64,000 bases of DNA from CAVXNB01 sp963763085 (GCA_963763085.1 CAVXNB010000004.1:434001-498000); one strand, 5' to 3'; counted from the first letter of the stretch, positions 31,377-41,691 are shown. A program made the numbers and translations. Notes: generated by a model from the letters alone, not told the origin.

Positions 31377-34300
31377 ATGGTCTGCTCCAACTGCGGGGTC
31401 GAGAACCTGCAGGGTGCCAAATTCTGTCACGAGTGCGGAAACCCACTCACCCGGGTCTGCCCGAGCTGCAGCTCTGCCGTTCTTCCCGCCGCCAAGTTCT
31501 GCAGCGAATGCGGCACCACACTGGTCCAGCCGGCGCCCGGAAATGACGGGCTCTCGCCCCGGCCGGACCCGACGGGCACGACGCCGGCGTCGCGGGCCGG
31601 GAGCTATCAGGCGTCGGCCGGACAGATACTGACCGAGCTTCGTCTCGTGTCGGTCCTCTTCTGCGACCTCGTCGGCTTCACGCCGCTCGCCGAGTCCCGT
31701 GATCCGGAGGAGGTGAGGGAACTTCTCTCCGGCTACTTCGACCTCGCCCGCGGCATCGTCGCCCGCTACGGCGGTGTCGTCGAGAAGTTCATCGGCGACG
31801 CCGTGATGGCGGTCTGGGGCGTGCCGGCGGCACAGGAGGACGATGCCGAACGAGCCGTCCGCGCGGGGCTCGAGCTCGTGTCCGCAGTCGCCTCCTTCGG
31901 CTCCGAGCACGCGCACCTCGAGCTCGCCGCCAGGGTCGGAGTCGTGACCGGGCAGGCTGCTACGACCGGGACGCCCGAGGAAGGCTTCGTCGTCGGCGAC
32001 CGGGTCAACACTGCCGCCAGGATCCAAGCCGTGGCGCCACCTGGCTGCTGCTATGTGGACGAGGCGACAAGGCGCGCAACCGATGCCGCGATCGCGTACG
32101 CCGACGCCGGCGCCCACGAGCTCAAGGGCAAGGCGGCGGCCGCGCAGCTCTACCAGGCGCTGCGCGTGGTCGCCGGCGTCGGCGGCGCGCTCAAGTCCGC
32201 AGGTCTCGAGGCGCCGTTCGTCGGGCGTGGCAGGGAGCTCCGCCTCGTGAAGGACCTGTTTCACGGCTCGGCTGAGGAGAAGCGGGCTCACCTCGTGTCG
32301 GTGACCGGCATAGCCGGCATCGGCAAGAGCCGCCTGGCGTGGGAGTTCTACAAGTACATGGACGGGCTCTCCGACTTCTTCCTCTGGCACCGGGGACGTT
32401 GCCTTTCCTACGGCGAGGGCGTCGCCTACTGGGCCCTGGCGGAGATGGTTCGCGGCCGAGCCGAGATCCTCGAGGGGGAAGAGGCGGCCTCGGTCGCCAG
32501 CAAGCTCCACGCTGCCGTGGAGCGCTACGTCGCGGACCCCGACGAGCGCAAGTGGGTCGAGCCGCGGCTCGCCCATCTCATCGGCCTCGAGAAGACCACC
32601 TCCCGCGACAAGGAGGACCTCTTCGCGGCGTGGAGGCTTTTCTTCGAGCGGCTGGCCGAATTCGAGCCCGTCGTCATGTCTTTCGAGGACATGCAATGGG
32701 CGGACGCGTCGCTGCTGGACTTCATCGAGTACCTCCTCGACTGGTCGAGAAACCACCCCATCTTCGTCCTCACCCTCTCCCGTCCCGAGCTCGTCGACCG
32801 ACGGCCGAGCTGGGGCGCCGGTCGCCGGAACTTCACCTCGATCTACCTCGAGCCGCTGTCGCCGGCAGCCATGTCCCAGCTGATCACCGGGCTCGTGCCG
32901 GGGCTGCCGGCCGAGGTGAGCCAGCAGATTCTCGAGCGCGCCGAAGGCGTGCCCCTCTATGCCGTCGAGACCGTGCGCATGCTGATCGACCGCGGGCTCC
33001 TCGTTCGTGAGGGCCCGAGTTACCGTCCTGTCGGGTCCATAGGCGCGCTGGATGTCCCCGAAACCCTGCACGCGCTCATCTCGGCCCGTCTCGACGGCCT
33101 CTCCCCGTCCGAGCGGAGCCTGCTGCAGGACGCGGCCGTCATCGGCAAGTCGTTCAGCAGGGAGTCGCTGGCAGCGCTGACCGGGATGAACAGCGACACG
33201 GTGGACGAGCTGCTCGCCTCGCTCGTCCGCAAGGAGGTTGTGTCGCTCCAGACCGACCCGCGCTCGCCCGAGCGAGGGCAGTACGGCTTCCTGCAGGACC
33301 TCGTCCGAGCCGTCGCCTACGAGACGCTCCCCAAGCGCGACCGCAAGGACAAGCACCTCGCTGTCGCCGCCTACCTGTCCGAGGGCTGGGGCGCCGACGA
33401 GCACGAGATCATCGAGGTGGTCGCCTCGCACTATTTGCGGGCCTATCAGCTGGCGCCCGACGCGCCGGACGCCCAGCAGGTGAAGGCGAAGGCCTGCGAG
33501 CTCAACGTCCGTGCCGGCGACCGTGCCGCCGCACTCGCAGCGTCCGAGGAGGCGGAGCGCTATTTCGAGCAGGCGCTCGAGCTCAGCGACGATGCGGCGA
33601 CCACGGCAGAGCTGGCGGAGCGAGCCGGGCTGATGGCCCGGCTCTGCGGCCACCAGGACCCGGCGCGGGCTCACTACGAGGCGGCTCTGTCCCTGTACGC
33701 CGAGACCGGCCAGATCCACGCCGCCGCCCGCGTCAACGCCCGACTTGGCGACCTCGATCACGCAGCCGGGCATCTCGAGCGCGGCATCGAGCGCATGGAG
33801 CAGGCGTTCCAGGTCCTCTCGGGCGAAGACCACGACGAGGACTTCGCTACGCTCGCCGCCGAGCTCGGCCGGCTCTACTTCTTCTACGGCAACCGCGAGC
33901 TGGCCATGGAGCGCATCGAGATCTCGCTCGACGCCGCCGAGAGGGTCTGCCTCCCCGAGCAGCTGTCACAAGCGCTCAACACGAAGGCGATGATGCTGTT
34001 TCTCGTCAACCGCCGGCAGGAGGCGGGCGTGCTCCTCCAATACGCGCTAAAGGTGGCCCTCGAGAATGGCCGCCATCAGGCGGCCCTGCGCGCCTACAAC
34101 AATCTCGTGTACAGCCTCGAGGCGACCGATCGGGATATCGAGGCGCTGGCTCTGACCGGACCAGCGCTGGAGCTCGCCCGGCGGGCCGGCGACCGGAGCT
34201 GGGAGACGGACCTGTTGAGCGGCCAGATCTCGATGTTCATCAGTCTCGGCCAGTGGCAGGAAGCCATCAAACGGACCGAGGAGCTCGAGGCGGCCGCGAG

Positions 34301-34967
34301 CACGATGTCAGTGCGGACAGTGATGCTCGACGTGGTTTCCGCGGTCGAGGTGCACGTCAACCGCGGTGATCTCGTCGAAGCGCGGCGAATGATCGACCGG
34401 GCGGCTCCGTACGCCGAGGCGACCGATGACATCCAGAGCCGGTCTTCCTTCGCCCGCTGCCTCAGCCTTGTGCTCCGCGGCGAGGGCTCGCTCGAGCAGG
34501 CGCTGGCTGCTGCCGAGGTGGCCGTCCAATCGATAGAAGCGGTCGGCTCCGGCAGCCCGATCTTCAAGCTCGGGATCGTCTCCGCCATCGAAACGGCCCT
34601 CGACCTGGGCGAGCTCATCAGGGCAAACGAGCTCCTCAACCTGATCGAGAACCTCGCACCCGGCGAGCTGAGCCCGTTCCTCCGAGCCCATGGTCTCCGG
34701 CTCCGGGCGCGGCTCTCGGTCGGCGACGACGATGCCACGACGGCCGAGGGGCTGTCGGCCGCCGCCGCGATCTTCCGCGAGGTGGGCATGCCCTTCTGGC
34801 TGGCCGTGACGTTGCTCGAGCACGCCGAGTGGCTGGCGGAGCACGAGCCGACGGCCGACGCCGCGCCGCTGCTCGCCGAGGCCCACGAGATCTTCGAGCG
34901 GCTCGAAGCCCGCCCGTTCCTCAGCCGGGTCGCGGCTCTGTCGAGCCGTGAGACCATCTCGGCCTGA
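31377..34967 (+). CDS. Zinc-ribbon, class III nucleotidyl cyclase, AAA ATPase and TPR signalling protein
   Basis: This 1196-residue cytosolic protein has two N-terminal zinc ribbons (CxxC pairs at residues 3-21 and 29-47), a class III nucleotidyl cyclase domain (about 87-265), a STAND/AAA-type ATPase and a C-terminal array of TPR-like helices (about 700-1190). The cyclase has both metal aspartates (D97 in FCDLVGFT, D141 in EKFIGD), K137 as expected for ATP selectivity, and VNTAARI carrying the transition-state Asn and Arg, so it is likely active and makes cAMP. The ATPase has Walker A GIAGIGKSRL near residue 311 and an acidic Walker B-like VVMSFEDMQWAD near residue 430. AGAGGAG precedes ATG 31377 by six bases. 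The input signal is unknown. Confidence 0.92.
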   Translation: MVCSNCGVENLQGAKFCHECGNPLTRVCPSCSSAVLPAAKFCSECGTTLVQPAPGNDGLSPRPDPTGTTPASRAGSYQASAGQILTELRLVSVLFCDLVGFTPLAESRDPEEVRELLSGYFDLARGIVARYGGVVEKFIGDAVMAVWGVPAAQEDDAERAVRAGLELVSAVASFGSEHAHLELAARVGVVTGQAATTGTPEEGFVVGDRVNTAARIQAVAPPGCCYVDEATRRATDAAIAYADAGAHELKGKAAAAQLYQALRVVAGVGGALKSAGLEAPFVGRGRELRLVKDLFHGSAEEKRAHLVSVTGIAGIGKSRLAWEFYKYMDGLSDFFLWHRGRCLSYGEGVAYWALAEMVRGRAEILEGEEAASVASKLHAAVERYVADPDERKWVEPRLAHLIGLEKTTSRDKEDLFAAWRLFFERLAEFEPVVMSFEDMQWADASLLDFIEYLLDWSRNHPIFVLTLSRPELVDRRPSWGAGRRNFTSIYLEPLSPAAMSQLITGLVPGLPAEVSQQILERAEGVPLYAVETVRMLIDRGLLVREGPSYRPVGSIGALDVPETLHALISARLDGLSPSERSLLQDAAVIGKSFSRESLAALTGMNSDTVDELLASLVRKEVVSLQTDPRSPERGQYGFLQDLVRAVAYETLPKRDRKDKHLAVAAYLSEGWGADEHEIIEVVASHYLRAYQLAPDAPDAQQVKAKACELNVRAGDRAAALAASEEAERYFEQALELSDDAATTAELAERAGLMARLCGHQDPARAHYEAALSLYAETGQIHAAARVNARLGDLDHAAGHLERGIERMEQAFQVLSGEDHDEDFATLAAELGRLYFFYGNRELAMERIEISLDAAERVCLPEQLSQALNTKAMMLFLVNRRQEAGVLLQYALKVALENGRHQAALRAYNNLVYSLEATDRDIEALALTGPALELARRAGDRSWETDLLSGQISMFISLGQWQEAIKRTEELEAAASTMSVRTVMLDVVSAVEVHVNRGDLVEARRMIDRAAPYAEATDDIQSRSSFARCLSLVLRGEGSLEQALAAAEVAVQSIEAVGSGSPIFKLGIVSAIETALDLGELIRANELLNLIENLAPGELSPFLRAHGLRLRARLSVGDDDATTAEGLSAAAAIFREVGMPFWLAVTLLEHAEWLAEHEPTADAAPLLAEAHEIFERLEARPFLSRVAALSSRETISA

Positions 34968-34982
34968 CGGCGACGGCTCCCC

Positions 34983-36720
34983 TCACTCCGCGGACAGGAT
35001 CTCCTGGCGGAGGTCGCGTTTCAACACCTTGCCCGCCGGGTTGCGCGGGAGCGGGTCGGCGCGGAACCAGATCTGCGACGGGACCTTGAACGCCGCGATC
35101 CTCTCCGCAAGGAAACCACGCAACTCGTCGCCCCCGACCCGCGCCCCCTCACGCAGGACGACGACGGCCCCGACCTCCTCGCCGAGGACGCCGTGCGGCA
35201 CCCCGATGACGGCCGCGTCGACTACCGCCGGATGCTCGAAGATGGCCGCCTCGACCTCGACCGAGTAGACGTTCTCGCCGCCGCGGATCACCATGTCCTT
35301 CGCGCGGTCGACGATGAAGACGAAGCCCTCGCCGTCGAGCTTGGCGACGTCGCCGGTCCGCAGCCAGCCGTCCGTGAAGCTCGCCGCCGTCGCGGCGGGC
35401 TTGTTCCAGTACCCGCGGACGACGTTCGGTCCCTTGATCAAGCAGCTCGCCGGTGTCGCCCGTCGGGACGTCGGAGCTGTCCGGGCCGACGACGCGCACC
35501 TCGCACACGGGCACCGGAGGGCCGACGCTGTCGGGCTTGCGGACATAGTCCTCGCCGGCGTTCATCGTCGTGATCGAAGACGTCTCGGTCATGCCGTAGC
35601 CGTTGCGGGGCGATCCGCGGGGAAAGTGCTCCTCGATGCGGCGCACGAGCTCCGGCGGTGCCGGTGCGCCTCCGTAGGCGACGGTACGAACGCTCGAGGT
35701 GTCCCGCCAGGAGAGGTCCGGCGAATCGAGGACCTGCCATGCCATGGTCGGCACCCCGCCGAAGATCGTCACCCGCTCCCGCTCGATCAGCTCCAGAGCG
35801 CGCTCGGGGCTCCAGCGGCGCATCATCACGAGCTTGCCGCCGGCGGCGGTGTTCGGCACGAGAACCGAGTGGCAGCCGGTGACGTGGAAAAGCGGAACCG
35901 AGAGCAGCGAGGAGCTCTGAGCCGGCTCCTCCGGGGGCTCTGCCGGCTCTTCCACCGTCGACAGCAGGCCGCTGCGGGCATTGACGAAGCCGAGGCTCAT
36001 GAGGTTCGTGCAGATGTTGCGCTGGGTCCCGAGCGCCCCCTTCGGCTTGCCCGTCGTCCCCGAGGTATAGAAGATCGTGGCGTCGTCCTCCGGCAAGACC
36101 TCCGCCGGTGGGAGGACGACTCCCCCGTCCGTCGAGGCGCCGAGCCGGCGGCCGGCGGCGAGGACGGCCCCGTATCGATCGATCCACGACAGCCCGGGAC
36201 TTGCGGGTCCGTCTCCGGCGCGGGCGACCACGACCTGCTCGAGCCCGCCACGGCGCAGGTCGTCGAGGTGGGGCGCGATCCGTGCCAGACGCTCCGGATC
36301 GACGACCGCCACTTTGGTGCCGGAGTCCTCGAGCCCGTACGCGAGCTCGGGACCGGTCCACCAGCCGTTCAGCGGGACGACGATCGCGCCGAGGGCCGCC
36401 CCGGCCCAGAAGGCGACGACCCACTCGGGGAGGTTGCGCATGGCGACCGCTACGCGGTCCCCCTTGCGCACCCCGTAAAGGTCCGCCAGCCCCCACGCCA
36501 GCGCCGCCGCCTCCTCGAGGTGCTCCCCGAACGTCAGGCGCTCGTCCTCGTACACGAGAAACGTCGCCCCCCCGTGCACAGCCGAACCCTCCAGGATCGA
36601 CCGGAGCGAGGGTGGGCAGTTCCGCCACACGCGCACCTCAGCGCCGTCGATCGTCTCGATGCCGATCTCGAACGGATTGCCCGGCGCCGTGAGCTCGGCG
36701 GTCGCTTCGGCGAGGCTCAT
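34983..36720 (-). pseudogene. Acyl-CoA synthetase (AMP-forming), interrupted by one frameshift
   Basis: This is an ANL-superfamily AMP-dependent acyl-CoA ligase of about 578 residues. The larger N-terminal part contains the P-loop TIFYTSGTTGKPKGA, the NGYGMTETSS motif and GDTGELL. At about 35440 one extra base (an additional A on the plus strand in GATCAAGCAG) shifts the frame. The other frame carries on directly with LIKGPNVVRGYWNKP, the core motif GWLRTGDVAKLD, the hinge IVDRAKDMVIRGGENVYSVEVE and the catalytic lysine region NPAGKVLKRDLR, ending at 34983. Every motif needed is present across the join, so a sequencing indel is likely. The acid substrate cannot be told. It is convergent with the cyclase gene, stops 15 bases apart. 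Confidence 0.88.
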
Positions 36721-36803
36721 CGGCACGGTCGGGGAGCGTACCCCGGACAAGGCGAGCTCCCCATGGAGGACGACCCGCCTCCGCGGTAGTGTCGGCTGGG
36801 TCC

Positions 36804-37703
36804 ATGAGCTATCTCTCCAGCCATTGGTCGTACGACCCGTTCATCCTGATCGTGGCCGCGACCATCGTCCTGCATGAGATCGGGCTCACACGTCTCAATC
36901 GGCGCTCCTCGCCGCAGCGCGCCCGCCGCCGCCGCCTCCGTTCGTTCTCCTTTTACGCCGGGCTCGCTGTATTGCTGCTTGCGGTCGTGTCGCCGATCGA
37001 CTACTGGGCGAGCAGCTATTTCTTCGTCCACATGATCGAGCACATCCTGATCATGTTCTTCGCTCCGATCCTCATCGTCATTGGCGCCCCCTGGCTGCCG
37101 CTGCTGTTCGTGCTGCCCGTCGGTCCGCGCCGGCGGGTAGGCCGCGCCCTCCTACTCGGTGCCTGGTCGAGGCCGTTGCGAGCGCTCGGGCGCTTCTGCG
37201 TGCAACCCTGGACCGCCCTCGTGGCTTTCAACCTGGTCATGGTGCTGTGGCACGTGCCGGCGCTGTTCGACTTGGCCGAGAACAACCAGGACATTCACAT
37301 CTGGCTGATGCACGCGAGCTTCTTCGTGACGGGCGTCCTCTTCTGGCTCCAGATCATCCCGTCGCACCCGTTCCGGCTCAAAGCATCGCCGCTCTGGCAG
37401 GCAGGTGCCATCGTCGGGACGAACGTCGTGATGTTCGTATTGGCGATGTCGCTCTCGATCTTCACGAGCAGCAGCTGGTACTCGGTGTACGCGCACGTTC
37501 CGGGAGTCACGCTGCCGCCGTTCGCCGACCAGCAGATTGGCGCAGCCATTCTTTGGGTCTGTGGCGACTTTTGGGCTGTCCCGGCGCTCGTCTACGTGCT
37601 CAAGAGAGCCGTGGACCAGGAAGGCAGCCTGTCGAACCTGGTCGACCGGCTTGTGCACCGTGGTCCGACACCGACCCTCGAGGAGCTCCGAAGACTCAGC
37701 TAG
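36804..37703 (+). CDS. CtaG-type cytochrome c oxidase assembly protein (first copy)
   Basis: This 299-residue polytopic protein belongs to the CtaG/Caa3_CtaG family required for copper insertion and assembly of caa3/aa3-type oxidases. About seven hydrophobic helices are visible, with the family's histidine-rich helix FFVHMIEHILIMFFAP near residue 73, WHVPALFDLAENN near residue 150, HIWLMHASFF, and SLSIFTSSSWYSVYAH plus PPFADQQIGAAILWV in the C-terminal half. It opens the oxidase island and lies 174 bases before the cupredoxin gene. ATG 36804 was chosen; TAGTGT lies 11 bases upstream. A second family member is at 42546-43394. Confidence 0.88.
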   Translation: MSYLSSHWSYDPFILIVAATIVLHEIGLTRLNRRSSPQRARRRRLRSFSFYAGLAVLLLAVVSPIDYWASSYFFVHMIEHILIMFFAPILIVIGAPWLPLLFVLPVGPRRRVGRALLLGAWSRPLRALGRFCVQPWTALVAFNLVMVLWHVPALFDLAENNQDIHIWLMHASFFVTGVLFWLQIIPSHPFRLKASPLWQAGAIVGTNVVMFVLAMSLSIFTSSSWYSVYAHVPGVTLPPFADQQIGAAILWVCGDFWAVPALVYVLKRAVDQEGSLSNLVDRLVHRGPTPTLEELRRLS

Positions 37704-37733
37704 CGCGTGTCGCGTGCCGGAGAAACAATTGTG

Positions 37734-37763
37734 TTGACCCCGGCTCGCCGCTCCACCTAATGT
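37734..37763 (+). promoter_or_regulatory. Predicted sigma-70-type promoter upstream of the oxidase operon
   Basis: TTGACC (37734-37739) and TAATGT (37758-37763) are separated by 18 bases. Transcription from about 37770 would give a leader of roughly 105 bases to the cupredoxin gene at 37877 and the oxidase subunits that follow. Confidence 0.5.
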
Positions 37764-37876
37764 GCCAGCAGGTTCGTCATGTTTCGAGGATCGACTACTG
37801 GGATCTGCTCGGGTCCTTGCTGACCGGAAAGCGCTAGCGATAGGGTCCGGGAACAAGGATCCCAGGGGGTGGTGCC

Positions 37877-38542
37877 GTGCCGAAAGCAGGAAGATTGGCC
37901 ACCACGCTTGTTCTGTTGGCGCTCGTCGCCGGTGGAGTGGCCTTCTCGGTGATCACCCTGACGTCACAGCCCACCAACGTCGCCTTCACGGCACCGGCGG
38001 GCCAGCCAGTGAACATCACTCTGCAGACGGTCGGCAGCTACGGCTCCGGCATCCATCCCAACTGGGTGTCGTACCTCATCGAGTCACCCCAGGGTCAGTG
38101 GGTGCACTCGACACTTTTTCAGGTGCCCGAGAACACCAGGATCAACGTGACCATTTACAATTACGACTCGGGCAGCCCGCTCCGCAACCAGCAGATCGGG
38201 ATGGTCCAGGGCACGACCGGCGGTACCGCGACACTGAACGGCAAGCCGTTCAGTGTGATCAACTCCAACGCCGGCAACGGCGTCGGGCACACGTTCTCTA
38301 TCCCGACGCTCGGGATCAACGTGCCCCTCTACGGCAACAACGGCAACGCGAATCTCTGCGGCGCGGCGCCGTGCACTACGAGCTCGCCCCACCAGATCAT
38401 CAGGTTCTCGTTTGAGAGCCCAGGTCCTGGCAACTACCCATGGCAGTGCTTCGTACCTTGCGCCGCCGGTTGGCTGTACGGCAATGGTGGGCCGATGCAG
38501 ACCGTGGGCTGGATGGACGGTTTCATGCAGGTGGTCGCGTGA
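37877..38542 (+). CDS. Cupredoxin-like exported protein with incomplete type-1 copper ligand set
   Basis: This 221-residue protein has an N-terminal signal or anchor helix (about residues 6-27) and a cupredoxin-like beta barrel of the sulfocyanin/rusticyanin kind. A histidine in GVGHTFSIPTLG near residue 137 and a cysteine in YPWQCFVPCAAGW near residue 195 sit where the first two copper ligands belong, and a methionine follows in GGPMQTVGWM. In sulfocyanins the cysteine is followed by xxPGH, but here CFVPCA has Cys-Ala in place of Gly-His, so the second histidine ligand is missing. It may carry a changed copper site or a disulfide. GTG 37877 follows AGGGGGTGG. It overlaps the subunit II start (GTGA), so it is probably part of the oxidase complex. 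Confidence 0.75.
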   Translation: MPKAGRLATTLVLLALVAGGVAFSVITLTSQPTNVAFTAPAGQPVNITLQTVGSYGSGIHPNWVSYLIESPQGQWVHSTLFQVPENTRINVTIYNYDSGSPLRNQQIGMVQGTTGGTATLNGKPFSVINSNAGNGVGHTFSIPTLGINVPLYGNNGNANLCGAAPCTTSSPHQIIRFSFESPGPGNYPWQCFVPCAAGWLYGNGGPMQTVGWMDGFMQVVA

Positions 38543-39550
38543 CGCCGGACGGAGACGCAACAGCTCCAGAGGGGGCGGCCGGGCCGGCCGCTACCGGCTC
38601 GGCCGCCGCAGCGAACCCACCGCAGGGCCCGAGCACCTCGCCTGACAGCCGGTACCACTGGTGGCGCATCATCGGAGTCTGGTTCGTGCTCTCGGCGATC
38701 CTCGATCCGCTCTTCTATTTCCTGGCCGGACCTCATATCCCTCCGGGGACGATGAGCTCGACCGCCGGCGGGGCACAATTCGACTTCAACGTCCTTTTCA
38801 TCATTGCGTTGCCTGTGATACTCGCGGTTTGGATCTATATGGCGTACGCCATCATCGAGTGGCGGTCGTCCCGCAACGGCCCCGAGCCGGTCGGTGGTCC
38901 GCGCGCGGCGGAGCAACCTCCCAATCCAGAGTGCTTGGGTCGGAATTACCACAGCGCTCGTCCTTTTCCTGTTCGGGTTCGGTACATATGAGCTCATCCA
39001 GCCCGAGGGAGCTGGTGGTGGTCAGGGGCCGAGTCCGATCTGGACTCCGGCCTCCCATACGGTGCTGCCGATCCAGGTCATCGGCCAACAGTGGAAATGG
39101 ACCTACCGTTACCCGACGTTCGGCGGATTCGAGACGACTCAGCTCGTCATCCCCGACAACACCACAATCGCTTTTCATGTGACCTCACTGGACGTCATCC
39201 ACTCGTTCTGGGCCTACCAGATCGGGATAAAGGCCGACGCGAACCCGGGTCAGGACAACGTCGCCTTCACCACCACCCGCCAGCTCGGCACTTTCATCGT
39301 CCGTTGCAGCGAATTGTGCGGGATATGGCACGGCGCCATGTTCAACTCCGGCTCGATCGTGACGCCGGCGCAGTTCGAGTCTTGGGCCACGGCCACAGAG
39401 CTGGCACTGGCTCCGAACACCAAGCTGCTGCCGGCGTTCGCATGGACGTACACGCCCGATGCCAATGGGGCCGACGGCGGCTACTACCCGGACAACAAGG
39501 ATCCGTACAGCCCGGTTGAGACCTATGGTGCAAAGCAGCCCGGCGGATGA
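38539..39550 (+). pseudogene. ctaC: Cytochrome c oxidase subunit II, interrupted by one frameshift
   Basis: Subunit II receives electrons through the binuclear CuA centre. From GTG 38539 the first frame gives a Pro/Ala-rich N terminus and two membrane helices. Near 38895-38910, in a CG-rich run, one extra base shifts the frame. The second frame continues with a helix, then QQWKWTYRYP, DVIHSFW and CSELCGIWHGAMF, which together provide all CuA ligands (two His, two Cys, one Met, and the bridging Glu). The layout is unusual in having a helix pair before the shift and another helix after it. The protein would be about 337 residues. It lies between the cupredoxin gene and subunit I, and every catalytic residue is present, so a sequencing indel is likely. 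Confidence 0.87.
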
Positions 39551-39658
39551 CCCGCAACCATCCGCGACGTCATGAGCCCGGACCTTTGAGGTCCGAGGGA
39601 TCGTCCGAAGGATCGTTCGTGCGCTACCTGACCCATGACGAAGGGGGCGATTGAGCAC

Positions 39659-41680
39659 ATGGCACAGAGCACGCTGGAAGCGCAGGGCCCTTCCTACCCG
39701 GGAGAGGTGCCGTTACGTAAAGCGCACTTCGACACGCGCTCCGAGTGGCTCCGGCCGCACCTGGGATGGGCGATCGTAGGTGCGGTGGCCGGCTGGTTCT
39801 TCGGCCTCTGGATCGGCAACATCATCGCGGGGAACTCAGACGTCACGCAGAACACTTCGTTCAACAACATTGCCCTCGTACTGGCGATGGTATTCGGGGT
39901 CGTCGGATGGCTCATCGGCATCGGGGCGCTGACGTATCCCATCCTCAAGATGGTCGGACGCGAGCCGGCGCCGGAGCTTCCGTCGCAGAGCTGGGCGCGG
40001 TACTTCCGCATGACCGACGACCACAAGGTCGTGGGCATGCAGTACGCCATCGGGGTCCTGACCTTCCTTTTCACCGGCGGCCTGCTGGCAATGGCCATCC
40101 GCACCGAGCTCCTCAGCCCGACGAACCACGTCTTCGGCCCGGGGACCTACATCGCGTTAGTCGGCGAGCACGGCACCATCATGATGATGATGGCCTCTTC
40201 GCTGGTCGTCGGACCGCTCGGCAACTGGCTGATCCCGCTCATGATCGGCTCTCGTCGCATGGCCTACCCACGCGTAGAGGCGTTCTCGTTCTGGATATTC
40301 ATGGCCGGGTACCTCGTCATCCTGACCGCACTGCCGCTCGGAGGGTTTCCGACGGGTTGGACGGGCTACGCGCCGCTGCAGACTCAGGCGTACCCTGGTA
40401 TGGACGCCTACCTTGTCGGCTTTGCGGTCATCGGCGTGGGCATGATCGCCGCCGGGTTCAACCTGGCGGCGACGATCATCAACTACCGGGCTCCGGGGAT
40501 GACCTGGAGCAGAGTCCCGATCTTCGTCTGGTCCATACTGGCGACCTGTGCGCTCTTGACGCTGGCTACCCCGACCCTCATCGTCGCGGGCTACCTCGGG
40601 ATTCTGGATCGCACGGCGCAGACAGCCTTCTATGTGACCGAGCACGGCGGCAGCAGCTTCCTGTGGCAGAACCTCTTCTGGTTCTTCGGCCATCCCGAGG
40701 TGTACATCATGGCGCTACCGGGGTTCGGCATCGTGATGGAGATACTTCCGGTGTTCACTCGAAAGCCTCTCTTCGCCTACAAGATCGCTGCCGCGGGCAT
40801 GATCGGCGTCGCGCTGTTGTCCTTCTTCGTTTGGCAGCACCACCTCTTTCAAAGTGGGATCAATCCGGACATGCGGCCATTGTTCATGTTGACCACCGAG
40901 TTGATCTCGATCCCGACGGGGTTCCTGTTCCTCGTGACGCTCGGGACGCTCTGGAAGGCCAAGCTCCGCTTCGATGCGCCGATGCTCTTCTGCCTCGGCA
41001 TGCTGTTCAACTTCCTTATCGGAGGCATCACGGGCGTCTTTCTCTCCGACGTCCCGGTCGACGTGACCGTCCACGGCAGCTTCTTCGTGATGGCACACTT
41101 CCACTACACCATCATGGGTGGCCTGGTCTTCGCCTTCTTCGCCGGGCTGTACTACTGGCTCCCGAAGATGACCGGCAAGCAGCTGAACCAGCGGCTTTCA
41201 AAGATTCACTTCTGGGCGTTCTTCATTTTCTTCAACTGCACGTTCTTCCCGCTGTTCCTGGTCGGGCTTCTCGGCATGCCCCGGCGTGTCTTCACCTATG
41301 CGAGCAACCTGCAGCCCCTCAACGACATCTCCTCCGTGAGCGCCTTCTTGCTGGGAGCCTCCTTCCTCATCTTCATCGCCAACTTCGTGTGGTCGATCTA
41401 CATCGACCCGGTGAAGGCGGCGGACAACCCGTGGGACTCCCGCGGCCTCGAGTGGCAGACGCCCACGCCCGTACCCTGGTTCAACTTTGCTCGGATTCCG
41501 GTCGTGCTCGCAGACCCGTATCACTATGGCGAGGACGACGCCCCTCCCGTTGCCGACCTGGGCGCGCCGTCGCTCGTAACGGTGGGAGCAGTCAGTTCAG
41601 GCGAAGCCGTCAGCCCGAGTGCTCTCGAGTCGCCGCCCGGCGAGCCGGACGACCTTGACCCACGTCCACCAATCTTGTGA
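39659..41680 (+). CDS. ctaD: Cytochrome c oxidase subunit I
   Basis: This is the catalytic subunit of a heme-copper oxidase (about 673 residues), reducing oxygen to water at the heme a3-CuB site. All metal ligands are visible: GEHGTIMMMM carries the low-spin heme histidine, WFFGHPEVY the CuB histidine and cross-linked tyrosine, VWQHHLF two further CuB histidines, and MAHFHYTIMGG the high-spin and low-spin heme histidines. The glutamate in GHPEVY points to an A1-like proton channel. An N-terminal extension adds two helices before the usual TTDHK-like MTDDHKVVG segment. ATG 39659 follows GAAGGGGG; ATG 39635 is possible. The C-terminal tail is Pro/Ser-rich. It overlaps or abuts subunit III. Confidence 0.94.
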   Translation: MAQSTLEAQGPSYPGEVPLRKAHFDTRSEWLRPHLGWAIVGAVAGWFFGLWIGNIIAGNSDVTQNTSFNNIALVLAMVFGVVGWLIGIGALTYPILKMVGREPAPELPSQSWARYFRMTDDHKVVGMQYAIGVLTFLFTGGLLAMAIRTELLSPTNHVFGPGTYIALVGEHGTIMMMMASSLVVGPLGNWLIPLMIGSRRMAYPRVEAFSFWIFMAGYLVILTALPLGGFPTGWTGYAPLQTQAYPGMDAYLVGFAVIGVGMIAAGFNLAATIINYRAPGMTWSRVPIFVWSILATCALLTLATPTLIVAGYLGILDRTAQTAFYVTEHGGSSFLWQNLFWFFGHPEVYIMALPGFGIVMEILPVFTRKPLFAYKIAAAGMIGVALLSFFVWQHHLFQSGINPDMRPLFMLTTELISIPTGFLFLVTLGTLWKAKLRFDAPMLFCLGMLFNFLIGGITGVFLSDVPVDVTVHGSFFVMAHFHYTIMGGLVFAFFAGLYYWLPKMTGKQLNQRLSKIHFWAFFIFFNCTFFPLFLVGLLGMPRRVFTYASNLQPLNDISSVSAFLLGASFLIFIANFVWSIYIDPVKAADNPWDSRGLEWQTPTPVPWFNFARIPVVLADPYHYGEDDAPPVADLGAPSLVTVGAVSSGEAVSPSALESPPGEPDDLDPRPPIL

Positions 41681-41691
41681 GCGGAGACGCC

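Noticed and set aside
40157..41104. Long minus-strand frames opposite oxidase subunit I
   Set aside because: They are antisense shadows of a well-conserved membrane protein gene with Arg/Glu/Asp-rich nonsense composition.
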